Shown piece after piece: positions 1 to 12,246 of a DNA stretch of 64,000 nucleotides (the stretch's first letter is position 1; every line of letters starts with the position of its first letter). The notes under the pieces are model-generated. The model was given only the letters and a program-made list of their open reading frames with translations. It had not been told where the DNA came from and made no database searches. Origin of the DNA: Isoetes taiwanensis. Its lineage: Eukaryota; Streptophyta; Lycopodiopsida; Isoetales; Isoetaceae. The stretch is taken from NCBI GenBank assembly GCA_021234155.1, contig JAJEKV010000474.1, forward strand, positions 1-64,000. Direction: 5' to 3'. Made by a program: the position numbers and the translations under genes.

Positions 1-645
1 CTGATGATCATTTTCAAATGAATCACCAACGCGGGACAATATGTCATTAGCAAAATGCATTAATCGCATTCGAAGTCTTCTACACCAGCCCAACGAATGA
101 AGATCCGAATGGAGCATCCATTGCAGAACACTCTCACTAATGTAAAGTAGTTTTACATTTTATGTACCATTTTTTGAAAGTATCACACAAGAAATACATA
201 ATGGCGGGCATTCATAGAGGTCAGTTTAACCTCTACTTCAGTAAGTTATTTTTGTATTTTGGTGTATGAGGCGAAAGGCTTGCATGATACATACTGAAAC
301 CATAAACATAACATGCTGTTTTCCATGTGCAATGTATCATAACTTGCTTTCTTCTATTAACTATAATATATACATGTCAAATCTTTTGCTTAGTTCTGAT
401 CTTTGTAATCAACCACACTTGGGGTGGCAATTTTTAAAGTACAACTTGTTTCCAGTGAACAGAGGAAACAGTAAATTTGCCCGGGATTGATCATTGCAGA
501 AAGTACACCTCTGATTGTTTTGGTGTTGAACTTTCAGGCACATTACCCATATGGGCATCAAGATTGGAGACTTTTTCAACTCTCCAGAAAGAATCATCGT
601 TAGTGGAAGCTGGTTTTACCTCAGCATGAAGATGGAATTCTGCAT
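1..645. other. 3' flank of the ETO1-like gene
   Basis: AT-rich sequence downstream of the stop codon of the minus-strand ETO1-like gene. It presumably holds the 3' UTR. I see no convincing coding region, repeat or RNA gene here. Short ORFs in this stretch have no recognisable similarity and no codon pattern that separates them from noise. Confidence 0.5.
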
Positions 646-3600
646 TCACACTGTTGAATCTTGAAGATGTCTAGATATACGTTTATGAAGTTCTGATGTG
701 TCTGAATGATGTGGATCCATGGCTAAGGCTGCACAACAGTCTCTAAGAGCAGCTGGTAAGTCACCTATGCAATCATAAAAAGCAGCTCTCAAGTGTAGTA
801 GCTGCAAGTCTGCTTTAAACTTTATAGCTTTTGAAAGCTCTGCTATGGCCTCATCCTCTTTGTGACTATCCATCAGCACTGTTTCAAAATAAAGGCAATG
901 AAGACAGTGTTAATTCAGAAACAATAGATGTTTTCATGCAAAGAATGTAGTCAACATCATTCCCATTTTCAGTTTGTGCTGTCCTGCATCCTAAACTTCA
1001 TTAATTTGACACCACCCATCAGGAAAAGGATGACAATCAGTAATCATCAGGAAATGGAATATACAGAAATTGAGACACACTATCTGTTAGAAAAATGCTC
1101 ATTATTGTATATGTTGGATGCATAGACTTTATAAGCGCACAGCACTTTAAGCCTACAAGTACAACCTAGAAAACTTGCCTGCAGCCCTGTATCTGTATGG
1201 ATAAGTTCTTAGAGGGTCCAGTTGCGAGACCATACTGAGATCCGCCAATGTCATATCCCTTTCAGCATATTCCGATCGTTTTTCATAAGCAGATGCATTG
1301 TTGCGAGCCTTTTCAATCAGCTTAGTCATCTCATCATAGGCTCCCTTTCTATTTCCCTGAAGATTGTAAACACGAGCAAGGCCTTGATGTGCTCTTGTGT
1401 GGCGAATTTTAAGGGCATTCATATAGCAGTTTGCAGCCTGGTCATACTTGTTGCAGTCTACAAAGACACTGCCTAGATTATTCCAAGCCTGCAAGAAGAT
1501 CCTTACAAATTTAAAAGTGGTTGAATGATTTAATTTCAAACTTCTGTTGTATATTCTTTTTGCTTTTCTTTAATATTCATTGACCTATGGCATAGTACCT
1601 GTCCTTTCCTAAGTCCATCTGAAGGACATTTTAGCGCCTCCTCGAGAAGCTCTATAACCTTCGGTGACGATGCAAAATCTAAGATAGTATCTGCTAATGC
1701 ATATGCCTTCAAGAAAAAGGCCTCAAAAGATCGCTGAATGCGAATTGATTCTTCTGCCTTTCTTAATGCCTCCTCACGGTGACCAGTGTCATATAAGATC
1801 CATCCCTCATACACCATACTCTCATGCTCACTATTGGCATGCTCCCTTGCCAAACGCAAGCTTCGCATGGCTGCTTTTGGACAATTCAGCCTGTGGGGAT
1901 TTAAAACATGAATTAACAATTTAACATCAATGCAAAACTAAAGACATTCAAGTAATTTTGTGGCTGTAAAACTTGCCTCAGAAGAAGAAGAGATTGTCTG
2001 AAGAAGAGCAAGCCCTTTCTTGGATCAGATTCTAGCATTTGATGAACAACGGCCAGTGAACCTATATCATCCACCGATGACCAGCGATCATACAATTGCA
2101 TCCAGCAATCTGCCTTGGTCCAAGTGTCCACCTGCTGTATCAGCAACCCCAATAGCTGAGCTGCTGCTACATTACTAGAGGATAGTAAGTAGTATGGATC
2201 AAGTGTCAACAGGGCACGCAAATCCCTAACTGCTGCAGCATAATCTTTCAGCGCAATGCAGAAATGCACACGCAGCTCCAAACAGTCTGTTGTAACTCTG
2301 AAGCCTAGGATACGGTTTATTTCTGCTATTGCAGCATGTACTTTCTGTTCATCCATAAGAACCACAGCCCTGTATTTATAAGGATAAGATAAGGTAGGAT
2401 CCAGTTCTGTTGCTTTATTTAAGTCTGCCAATCTTTCTTTGTTACTTCGGCAATATAGTGATCTCTCCTGGTACATCCAACCTGTTGGCTCAAAACAAGA
2501 TAGAAGACCTGTAATCTCGTCATAAGCCGCCCTATAATGACCTTGTTTGTATTTTGATCTGGCAACTCCCGCCAAAGAATAAATGTGCCCTTCCCTAGCT
2601 GCACGCTCAAAAAAGATCTGAGCGTCGCCATAAGCCATCCTAGTTAGCATTGCACATCCAACCTGATGAAAAGCAAGTGCTCTTTGCCTGGGTGATTGAG
2701 CACAATCTACCAAACGTTCAAGTAGCAAAAGTGTCGTCTCCAACTTCACATTGTCTTCAATGGCAGCTTGACTGAGCAGGCAATATAGAGCAAATGATGA
2801 ATGCCCTACTTCCACTAATTTCTTTCTGCTATCAGATCGACAAAGCAGACTGGCAACAGCTGGATTATGAAGGGACTGAGGAAGCTCACGAAGGAAAATC
2901 TGTAGACAAGCACATGCAAGTGCGGGTGATCTTTCTTCCAAACCATATTCCATAAACTCCAATGCATCTTGTAAATTATGTACCAAACCAGACAATCTTC
3001 TGTCACATATATCCTTCAAAGTTTCACAGCAAAATCTGTTTGAGAACATCAGGAGTTCAAGTAATGCATCTGGGGATAAGCATTCAAGTTCACCTGACTT
3101 GCTAAACTTGCTGACTGCTCTCATATTAGATGCTGAAATTCCATTCTCGGAGAAATTTATGTGCATCTTTCGTGACTCCACGAAACTCCCATTCAACATA
3201 ACATGGAATGGTACAGAAAGAGAAGCTATCTTCTGTCTGCTACAATGAACTTCCTCCCCATCAATGTAAAATACAATATCATTTTCCAAAAAGCTGTCAT
3301 CCTCTGCTTTTGACAAATGCTCACTTAACGACTTTTGACATGAACAATGATCTCTTGAGCAGTCTAACCTATGTTCATAGGTGCAAACATTATTCCCAAC
3401 CTCTTCACCTCGTTTCTCATACTTCAACCATGCCGTATATACCAGCTTTTCGTGGGCAGTGGCAGCATGCTGTTTTGCAGACCTTAAACTCCTTCGAACT
3501 AGCTTCGTCTCCCCTAAGCCTTTAAATATAAATGATTGTTCCAGATACAGGCTTGCCCTCTTGGAGTCTTGTGAATTTTCAATTTCCCCATATATTGTTG

Positions 3601-4066
3601 CTAAAGTTTGTACATAATCAATAGGCCTATATGCTGGTTGAATAGTTGGCTCCGCAAGCCCAGAAATGGATTGCCTATGGAACAAAATAATTTGCAATGA
3701 GCTCACAAAATTAAAGAAAATTGATATTCTCAAACAGAAACTAGAGTAAAAAGAGTGCATTTCTTTCATTCGACTTAGGTCAACAGCTGAGGTTATTCTA
3801 ATTTCTGAATATATTTTCAAAGAGGAACTAAGAGTTCAAAGAAAAACTGGGAGTCCAAGTGAGAACAAATAAACGGCGTGCAATTGCAACTCATCAGAAA
3901 TCAGCAATTTTTTAAAACCTTACCTGTCTGTGGAAACTGTATCTGCTTCAGGTTCTCTGCATGATTTACCCGGTATGCTACATAATACAGGCTCAGGTGT
4001 TTTCTCGAGAGTAACAGCATGTACTTGACTACTTCTGCAGCCGTCTAGAAACCAGAGAGCCCTCAT
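646..4066 (-). CDS. ETO1/EOL-like BTB-TPR protein (ethylene overproduction), five exons
   Basis: In angiosperms this family provides the substrate adaptor of a CUL3 E3 ligase that binds type-2 ACC synthases and sends them for degradation, so it restrains ethylene synthesis in the cytosol. Coding exons on the minus strand are 4066-3924, 3674-1977, 1890-1599, 1488-1179 and 878-646. All junctions are in phase and give 891 residues; the ATG at 4066-4064 opens a family-like start (MRALWFLDGCRSSQVHAV). A BTB domain follows (around NDIVFYIDGEEVHCSRQKIA), then repeated TPR units including DCWMQLYDRWSSVDDIGSLA, KAAMRSLRLAREHANSEHES and QGLARVYNLQ, all strongly family-like. Two introns (1976-1891 and 1178-879) begin with GC rather than GT (AG|GCAAGT). 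Length is close to EOL proteins (about 890-950). No frameshift or internal stop is seen. ETO1 versus EOL1/2 cannot be separated from one sequence. Confidence 0.95.
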
Positions 4067-5202
4067 CTAGAGATCTATATTTATTAATTGTTATAGATCA
4101 GATCAAAAATCCGCATTTCTAAAACGTAAGCCATTGCAAGAGGCCACATAGAAGTCTGGGCCTCTGCACTCTATCAGAATTTGAGAGGCACAACGCATTA
4201 GATTTATAAAAATGAAATCACCAAGCCCTTATAACATGCCATAAAAATTTCCCGGTTTCTATGATCTCTTTGTATCTTCATCATTCCTCGAGCAGGCGAC
4301 TTTACATATTCAACCCAATAAACAGTATGTCAACGTAATCAATTCAAATCGCAGATCACATCCCTATTGAGAAATATAATACATGGGGAAGAAACGCGTG
4401 ATCTGGGCGGCTTGAACAACACTCCAAATCCGCTGTTCAAAGGAGCCCACCAGAAAATTTGTCCCAATCCTAAACATATAATGCCACCAATCTAAGACTT
4501 TCAAATACTCAGATGGCCTGCGTCATTGACTTAAGAAAAGCACGAGTTCAATCACAAAAATGGGGCTTTTTAGACTGTGCTCAAAGGAGAATGAGGGCTA
4601 AAAAAAACTACCAATCCGGCCGGGCTGAAACAAACGATAGGGATCTAGATTCGAGGCAAGTGGGCACCAATAAACGCTTGCTTCGATCCCTGCCCAAGCG
4701 CGCGAAGTAGGTATTGCAGCAGAAACGTCCGGCCTCAAAGCTGTACAGATCAATCCGGCAAGCAGCAAATGCGCAGCAATAAATGCAGCAGAAGACGCAG
4801 TCCTTGATGTCATGGAGACAATATTTAAGACGGAGGATTGAAGGAAGCCAGGAGCACAGCCCGATCTACAGCTTCCATTTTTAACCGAATGTAGAAATGA
4901 GCAAGGTAAAGAAAATGTAGCATTGTTGGTCTGCTGGATTATGGCCTGCAATCAAGCTTCTGGGATAGAATACTGCCAATAGTGTTGCATAATGGGTTAA
5001 AATATTTGGATGAATATCTCTTTCTATGCCTCTCTCTAGCAGGCTTGCTTCTAAATTATAATATATTTGCATTATTTTGCACATAGGTCCTTCCAAAGTG
5101 TCTTCTCCCTTATGGCCCATTGCTTGTCTAGCATATATTTGCACTTGTAACATCTATGCTTCTCCTTGCTTGTGCATCTGGTTTTTCGAGAGAAGAAGAA
5201 GA
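4067..5202. other. Upstream region of the ETO1-like gene
   Basis: Sequence 5' of the ETO1-like start codon, expected to contain its promoter and 5' UTR, possibly with a leader intron. I cannot fix a transcription start or a TATA element. The ORFs of 65-117 codons here overlap each other on both strands and resemble nothing I know, so I do not call them genes. Confidence 0.4.
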
Positions 5203-6037
5203 AGCAAGGTTCATTCCTCAATTAGGCCCAGCTTGGCGTGCAGACGTTGTAACCAAACCATCAACATGTATGTTACGCCTCAATATATTTTCGAATAAAC
5301 AATGGAATATTCGAGCACCAGTCATTGGTTATTATCTCGTTGCATCATTGCGTGGTCTGTTGGTTATTATTATTGCATATCTGTGTAGAACGACTGTCTA
5401 TTGATGACGTTTATATGATTTAAGTTATGGCAAGGACATAATTACTTAATATAAGGGCCACTTTGTTGCATTACCCTTTTGTGCATTCAAGCACTAGTAG
5501 GAAGTAGCATTGTTTTTTGCCTTTGACTTTAACTTGGTGTTTTTTTAAGCTTTCTAAGAGAGGAAAAATACAATAGAGGAAGTAAATGCAAAGGAGGACA
5601 AAAGCTAATGTAAGCAAGTGTCCCCACAAGATTTTAGTCGGGCGGATGTCAACACAAGAGAGCACTCACATTTTGATTTCGTTGTGAAATCATCCCTACA
5701 AGCCAAAGCAAGATACATCAATGCATATCAATAGTCCATGTCATTGATTAAGAAGGCGCAAACAACCATCAAATTGTTGACCACGCATCTAATGATCCGT
5801 TGTAGAGGTCTCATGAACTAGCATAAAAAAAAACACAATGTAATGGACGAAAGCGTAGGGCGGACAATATCTTATTTGACTCGGATTGCAATGAACTTAA
5901 TAGAAATGAATTGAATTGGTGAATTGGTTTAGTAGAAAAAAAAAGTGTTAATCCTGAAAAGGGAAGAGGTAACAAGGTTTTGTCATACAGAGGGCTGGCC
6001 TTGTAGAGTTGCTATTGAAGGGGCAACGACAAAACGA
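5203..6037 (+). repeat. Dispersed repeat, copy 1 of 2 (about 835 bp)
   Basis: Nearly the same sequence recurs in the same orientation at about 8,862-9,706. Shared landmarks are the start at AGAAGAAGCAAGGTTCATTC, a block around GCATCATTGCGTGGTCTG and the end around GGGCTGGCC. The first ~200 bp is open in one frame (IPQLGPAWRAD, RLNIF) but continues only partly in copy 2, so it is probably an old gene or element fragment. Ends do not look like LTRs (no TG...CA, no primer site). Family unknown. Confidence 0.7.
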
Positions 6038-7934
6038 ATAGAATGACCAAATTTGATGTTAAGGACCTGCAGATTGATCTGACACAGGAGCAGATTGATA
6101 AGAAGGAATTGCAAACTGTTTAAGATTCAATCAATTCTTTAGTGAACACAAATATGGAAGAACCAAGCAAGTCAAAAATATATAAGGTAACTAGTAATGG
6201 TGCCCAGCGTTGCGGAGTATAAGTTGAGAGCCTATAAATGTTTTGGGTTGCAATGAAAAGCATGCAGTAATAATTCAACCTTTATAATTTTTTGCAACTT
6301 TTGCTCTTCAGTCTCCAGTTGCTCATCCTCTTCAAGCTTCCTCTATTGGTTTTGTGCTTGTTGCTCTTCAGCCTCCAGTTGCTCGTCTTCTTCAAGCTTG
6401 TCATAGATGAGTGTTTGATCATCATGCTGAGCCATGTCTTCTTGCTCCTCCTTAGAGCATTGGAAGCTAGCTTAAGGTGGTGAATTTATATAGCATAAGA
6501 GGGCCCTAAAGGCCATGTCCAAAGAGGCAAAAGGTTAATGTGCCTCTTTTACCAAGCACCTTTTGTGCCCACTTTTTTCTTTTTTCTTTTTTTTGTACAA
6601 CTAATCTGGACTCTCGATTCGAGGGGTCATCCTCACCATCCAAATTAGGACAAAAGTTAGAACCTGTCAATGATGCCATAACAACATTATCAACACTGGG
6701 CTATAAGGGTTTTGTTCCCCTGTTGACAAAGCCTTAGGTTGAAAACATAGCGAATAGTGTATTACATATTACACTGGGAGCTTGTAAATATGCTTGCTCT
6801 GTAAATTTTATTTTTGTAATTCTTGTGGAAATGGTTTCTTGGCGCTCACGCTCCGCCTGCGGCTAGGGCGGCAACAGGGGAAGGAGGCCGCCCTCCTATC
6901 CTCTCTTTCCGGTACTGCTGCAGACCCTCTTGCAAACCAGATAATACGATCCGGTGCTAGTGGGGTTTGCCGATGTGCCAGAAGATTTTTTTCTTCAAAG
7001 AAATTGCTGATTTGATTCTGGAGCAGCTTCAAGGCGGTCTTGTGGATTTGGCCTGGTAAGCCACTAACGTGGTATTCTGCTCTCAATCTTTTTAAGAATG
7101 ATGATTTGTTAAGCAAATCACACCGAAAGGGCGCAGAGTCTATAAGGTGGAGCAGAATTGAAGCCGAATTCATAAAGAGAGCAGTTTTGGGTCTGTTTGG
7201 CAGTCTTTTTAGTTGGATCTCCTATCCATATGGTTTAATTCCCCTCCTCTTGCTCTTTCTTGCTAGCGGAAAGATCTAGGGATGTTTTCTTGAAAGGAGC
7301 AGAGTAAATTCTTGATTTTAAATTCTACGTTTAAAACCGGATGTTAGATTATTTGAGATCGCCGAGCTAGGGATTTGAGTGTGTCGGGAAGGCGCTTCCA
7401 TATCAAGACCAGGATATCATGAGCGTAATTAGGGAGAGTTTTGGTGGTTGGGAACATTGTGCCTAGCCTATCTGAGGTTGGGTGGATTTGGAGCATCCCG
7501 ACAATGCAAACATCTTACTTTAATCTCTCATTTGGTTGTAAAAGTCTGTCGAATTTGTTCATAGATTGAAGCATATTTGCTTCTCTCGGCGATCTTGGGA
7601 GATTGTTCAGGTTACTCCACATCTCTTTTCTCTTCATTTCTATTTCTGCAAGAGGTTTTTTGGAGCATTCAGGATTGTCTGCAGTTTATGGAAAATGGGA
7701 ATTTGATTCCTGTAGTATTCTATTTAACTGAGAAGATGTTGATACTGTAGTATTAGTTAGATAGAAGAAGAAGTTGAGAGAGACTCATGAGTACTGTAAC
7801 TGCAGATATAACTCAGATCCATGTGGGATCCGATACGCTTAAATTATATCTGATCCATGAGGGATCTTTGTATTATAATTCTTCCAATCTGATCAATACA
7901 AAAAGTTCTTACCTTCAAAAAAAAAAAAAAAAAA
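6038..7934 (+). other. Spacer with retro-derived sequence ending in an A(18) tract
   Basis: The stretch between the two repeat copies. Near 6,189 it holds the motif ACTAGTAATGGTGCCC, found again in near-identical form at about 49,584. On the minus strand, 6,300-6,410 encodes two tandem acidic heptad-like repeats (KLEEDEQLEAEEQQ type). The part up to 7,934 ends in a run of 18 A at about 7,917-7,934 after a segment resembling copia-type LTR ends (around GATCCGATACGC). A reverse-transcribed insertion is the simplest reading. No intact gene is seen. Confidence 0.4.
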
Positions 7935-8129
7935 TGTTGTGCGTATGATTTATTTTATGATGTAAGCCCTTTAACATACACATATGCATGTTCTTTCCTT
8001 TCGGCTTTTGCCTCGGCGCCTTTGCTGGCCCGCCCGCGCTACTGGCGCCTTTGGCCTTGAGGGTTGTGCAGGCGTAGTGATGGATGGATGGCTGGGAGGT
8101 GCGATGATGGGTGGCGCTTTGCCTGGAGG

Positions 8130-8567
8130 CGTGCGGCGTATGTAATGCGAGAGCATGCCCGGATCGGGTGGGCGCTTTAGTGAGGAGGCACCTCCACCTG
8201 GGGCGATTTCCCTGGCGGTTTCTCGGCGCCGCCTTCCCACTAGCGTCAGGCGATTGGCGTTGGGGGCGTCGGTTTTCCAGCACCCAGTTGTGAAGAGGTT
8301 ACGGTTCCGAGGCGTTTGGTGAAGTTTTATCTGTTGGAGGTATGCTTATTGCTTCTTGCAATAGCATGGATTTTTGGATGCGTAGTCATCCTGGCAACAG
8401 TTTTTTCCCATGTGGTTTTTAATCTGGGCCATGGTGATTATGGTTTGTTCTGTGGGCTTCGGTCCTTGTTCTGGTTAGGGACTTCGGTCCCGTTTTATAC
8501 TTGTGGTCCCATAACCCGATTGGGTTCCGTGGACATTAAAAGTTTCTTCCTTCCTTCCTTCCTTTGC
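8130..8567 (+). mobile_element. LINE 3' end remnant with (TTCC)n tail
   Basis: The segment GGTCCCATAACCCGATTGGG, followed by TCCGTGGACATTAAAAG, matches in arrangement the 3' end of the minus-strand LINE at 37.8-39.0 kb (GGTCCCATAGGCCAATCGAT, then TCCGTGGACGCTAAAAAA). It is followed by a TTCC microsatellite at about 8,543-8,562, as expected for LINEs that end in short tandem repeats rather than poly(A). There is no reverse transcriptase sequence in this copy. The 5' limit is uncertain. Confidence 0.55.
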
Positions 8568-8861
8568 ATGTGACAATTTTAGCAAATAAAGTGAGACCCT
8601 CTAATATTAGTATAGATGATTATTTTAAATATGCACAACTCTATCCAATTTGCATATTTCATGTGATATGTTTGTTTTATTTTGTTTATTTCATTTGATA
8701 TGCTTGTTTTATTTTCTTTGAAATGTTCGTATAATGAAGTAGTAGAAAGGTGGTGTTGTGTATTCAAGCACATAACCCGATATTCCTATTAGATGAACCT
8801 TCTTTACAACTTGAAATTTGTACATTGTGGAGCTATTACAACACAAGATAACCAAGAAGAA

Positions 8862-9706
8862 GAAGCAAGGTTCATTCCTCAATTAGGCCCAGCTTGGCGT
8901 GCAGACATTTTAACCAAACCATCAACACGTATGTTACGCTTGAATATATTTTTGAAAAAAAATGGAATATTCGCGCACCAGTCATTGGTTATTATCTAGT
9001 TGCATCATTGCGTGGTCTGTTGGTTATTATTATTGCATATCTGTGTAGAACGACTGTCTATTGATGACGTTTATATGATTTAAGTTATGGCAAGCACATA
9101 ATTACTTAATATAAGGGCCAATTTGTTGCATTAAAAGTTTCTTCCTTCCTTCCTTCCTTCCTTTTGTGCATGCAAGCACTAGTAGGAAGTCGCATTTTCT
9201 TTTGCCTTTGACTTTCACTTGGTGCTTTTTTAAGCCTATAAAGAGAATTAATACAATAGAGGAAGTAAATGCAAAGGAAGCAAGTACCCCCACAAGATTT
9301 TAGTCGGGCGAATGTCAATACAAGAGAGCACTAATATTTTGATTTCGGTGTGGAATCATCACCAAAAGCCAAAGCAAGATACATCAATGCATATCAATAG
9401 TCCGTGTCATTGATTAAGAAGACACAAACAACCATCAAAGTTTATGACCACACACTTAATGATCCGTTGTAGAGATGTCATGAACTAGCGTAAAAAAACA
9501 CAATGTAATGGAAGAAAGCGTAGGGAGGACAATATCTTGTTTGACTCGGATTGCAGTGAACTTAATAGAAATGAATTGAATTGGTTTAGTAGAGAAAAAA
9601 AGTGTTAATCCTAAAAAGGGAAGAAGTAACAAGGTTTTGTCACACAGAGGGCTGGCCTCATAGAGTTGCTATTGAAGGGGCAATGAGAAAATGAATAGAA
9701 GGATCA
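8862..9706 (+). repeat. Dispersed repeat, copy 2 of 2, cut by an LTR element
   Basis: Second copy of the repeat at 5,203-6,037, close to it over the whole length. It differs by a ~28-bp insert at 9,134-9,162 consisting of AAAAGTTTC plus a TTCC run, identical to the LINE tail at 8,537-8,562. The copy stops where the LTR begins at 9,707, so the retrotransposon landed in it. Confidence 0.7.
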
Positions 9707-10656
9707 TGTTACAGGTGCTCCCAAGGGTATAGCCGGAATCGGACCCTTGACGGACGTCCATGAGCACGAGGGTACTGTTAGTTGCAATTGCCGGGCAGTT
9801 GTGATTAATAGGCCAGGTTGGCTGTAATCAGTCTATGGTGACGGAATGCGGGATAAGTTACAATGGTTGTTAGCGGCGGATAATGGGTCGCCAGGGGCAC
9901 TGATATTATCAAATATTAGTGCAGAAGGAGCTTGCGAGGTTTGTAGGGGCGAAAGATTTATATTAATGCATGGTTAGCATTACTAAGTTGTTGTTAATGG
10001 AACTAGTATTGTCACTAGGGGTTAAAGGCATTAATATAAAGGAATGAAAGTTAGTTATGTTAAATATGAAGGTTATATGGACACGTGGCATTAATGGGTT
10101 GGATGGGTTATAAAACCTGTTATAAAGAACGGATGGACGAATTCGTATCAGACCTGGCAAACCAGGAATGCCAGATCTGGAAGTCATGGCTAAGAGATGT
10201 GATGGAGATCGAATCTGAGGCCAGGCAGGTCGGTTTTGCATTGTAGTGGACTGCAATGAATTCCAGAGCTCCATTACAAAGCCTGGAGAGCAAATTCAAT
10301 GGAGGTAGCCAGAATTGGGTCTTGGAAAGGATTTTAATTCTGCGAGCTAGAGTGATCTAATTGAGTTGAGACTTGGAGGAAACCTTCGATTTGGCAGGCC
10401 GAACCTACTGCAGTGATCACAGTGAAGGCCAGGGTCTTCCAGTGGTCAGACTGTGCTACTGTGCAGGTAGCCGGTTGCTTACTCAAGGGAAGTCTTTGTG
10501 CAGATGTCTGATATTCACTCAGGGGAACTTACCGAGGGAATCCAATCATCTGCGGTGTGAAGAACATCGGCTGGGGCAGCATCAGATTGATCAACGAGAG
10601 AGGATCTGGGATCCGTGGTGTGGGCGGCGGTTGATCATGTGAATTTTGCCGTAACA
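9707..10656 (+). mobile_element. Long terminal repeat (5' LTR) of a retrotransposon
   Basis: A 950-bp segment bounded by the inverted hexamers TGTTAC and GTAACA (TG...CA ends), directly followed by a primer binding site. The matching 3' LTR is not in the window, so the element is truncated or rearranged. The internal region downstream carries gag remnants only. Confidence 0.7.
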
Positions 10657-10657
10657 G

Positions 10658-10669
10658 TGGTATCAGAGC
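10658..10669 (+). other. Primer binding site for initiator tRNA-Met
   Basis: TGGTATCAGAGC lies one base after the LTR end. It is the standard plant retrotransposon primer site, complementary to the 3' end of plant initiator tRNA-Met. It fixes the orientation of the element (plus strand) and the right edge of the LTR. Confidence 0.9.
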
Positions 10670-10672
10670 AGT

Positions 10673-10936
10673 ATGACTAAACCTGTGCCGGATTTGCCAG
10701 CAGGACCTGTTGACGGATTGCCTGAAATGCATTCGCCTGAAGAGGGCATAATACCCGCCTTCGAGGACATTCATCCGGACGATGAACTGCCCGAGTTCGA
10801 GCTGGATGGGGGAGTACCCTCAGAAGCTGCTTCTGAAGCAGCTATCCCTGTAGGTGCTGACCATATGATGGCTGCAAATGCAGCTAATGTTGATAATGAA
10901 AATGCCAAGAATGCTCCGGGAGCAAGTACTGAGTGA
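10673..10936 (+). CDS. Short acidic ORF at the start of the retroelement internal region
   Basis: An 87-codon ORF beginning 4 nt after the primer site (MTKPVPDLPAGPVDGLPEMH). It is rich in Asp, Glu, Ala and Pro. The position suggests the N-terminus of the gag polyprotein, now cut off from the gag core at 12.2 kb by a stop and about 1.3 kb of other sequence (11.2-12.2 kb). I do not recognise a domain. Confidence 0.4.
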   Translation: MTKPVPDLPAGPVDGLPEMHSPEEGIIPAFEDIHPDDELPEFELDGGVPSEAASEAAIPVGADHMMAANAANVDNENAKNAPGASTE

Positions 10937-12246
10937 GGTCCGGTAGGTGGAAACTTACCCGACGAGAATGTGGGTCATGTCAACTGATTGTCTAGGGAAC
11001 TAAACGAGATAAAAGATAAGTTCCGAAACACCTTAGGATTGATGTAAAAAAACCTGCAGAAGTGGGCTGCTGAAGGGAAGGCCCGGGAACTTCGTTTAAG
11101 TAATGTAGTAGAAACGTTTCTACAAGTGGCTGGGGCAGTTCCCACTGCTCCAGGGACAAACTGTGATGTTCCTCACGAGGCTACACGACCGGGACCTAGT
11201 GCACCATCAGGAATAGACACGAGGCTGGCCGATGAATGGATAGCACAGGGTGTCATGGAAGGTATTTGATATGGAGCATGCTAGGGGGAGTGGTCCAGAA
11301 AATTAAGGCAATGGGGCATGGTAATGGGGCATATGAATTTTAATGGTTTACAAGTTTAAGCAAGGGGGCGTGCAACCATAGACCCTTAAAGCAAGGAAGA
11401 TATTTTATAGAGGATGATACTTTAACAAAAAGAAAGTAACGAAGACCTTCATGCAACTATTATTGGAAAAAGGGGGACCAGATGTGCGTTCAGAAGGGGC
11501 GGATACCGAAATAGAATGGGAACATGTCTTTTTAGCAAGAGGAGGAGGTCGAACTGAAAAGAGGAGTAACCGGTACAGATCCGGAACAGATTCGGGGCAG
11601 AGCAGATCCTTCCCTCAAATCCGGCACCAGCAACAGGTTTATGGAACGCTGCTATCCATTTCGGCACCCAGGGATTTGATTCCAATCTCCGATCCACCCT
11701 GCTAGAAGATGACAGCGGTTGATGAACTTGCAAGCAGAGCCTTAGTTGCTACTTGCCTTGTGAAGCTTGTAATTGTTTCCATTCCTTACAGTCGGCCAGG
11801 CTACAGGAAGAACGATCCATGCAGCAGAGATCCGGTATCTGATCCTTGCTCTCTGTCACTGCCGATTTAGTCTTGATGAGTCAAAAACCCATTGAAGCCT
11901 CTCTTCCATTTTCTGGCTGGACTTCCTTCCCTGGAAGACAGGGAGAAGATCTAAGCCCATTTTCGACTGCCCTAAGCCTATTTGAGCTTGTAATCAGTGT
12001 TTACAGAGGTCACAGGCTTAAGGAGAAGTAAGCTGTGGCTGGAATCTATTAATTAAAGCCTTGGAATTGCCTTAGTTCTTCTGGATCCGGTTGGGTGGAA
12101 ACTGGATGCTCCAACCCCTGGTTGTGGAAACCTTGTACAATCGCTCTTGAGAAGAGATGATAAAAGATTCTAGTTATTAACTCTTCTGTTTTCTATCTCT
12201 CAACTGGTGAACAAGTGGTTATTACCTTTAAGTTTCTTTAAATCAT

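Noticed and set aside
5203-9706. The two 835-bp direct repeats as LTRs of one retrotransposon
   Set aside because: No TG...CA ends, no primer binding site after copy 1, no polypurine tract and no gag/pol between them.
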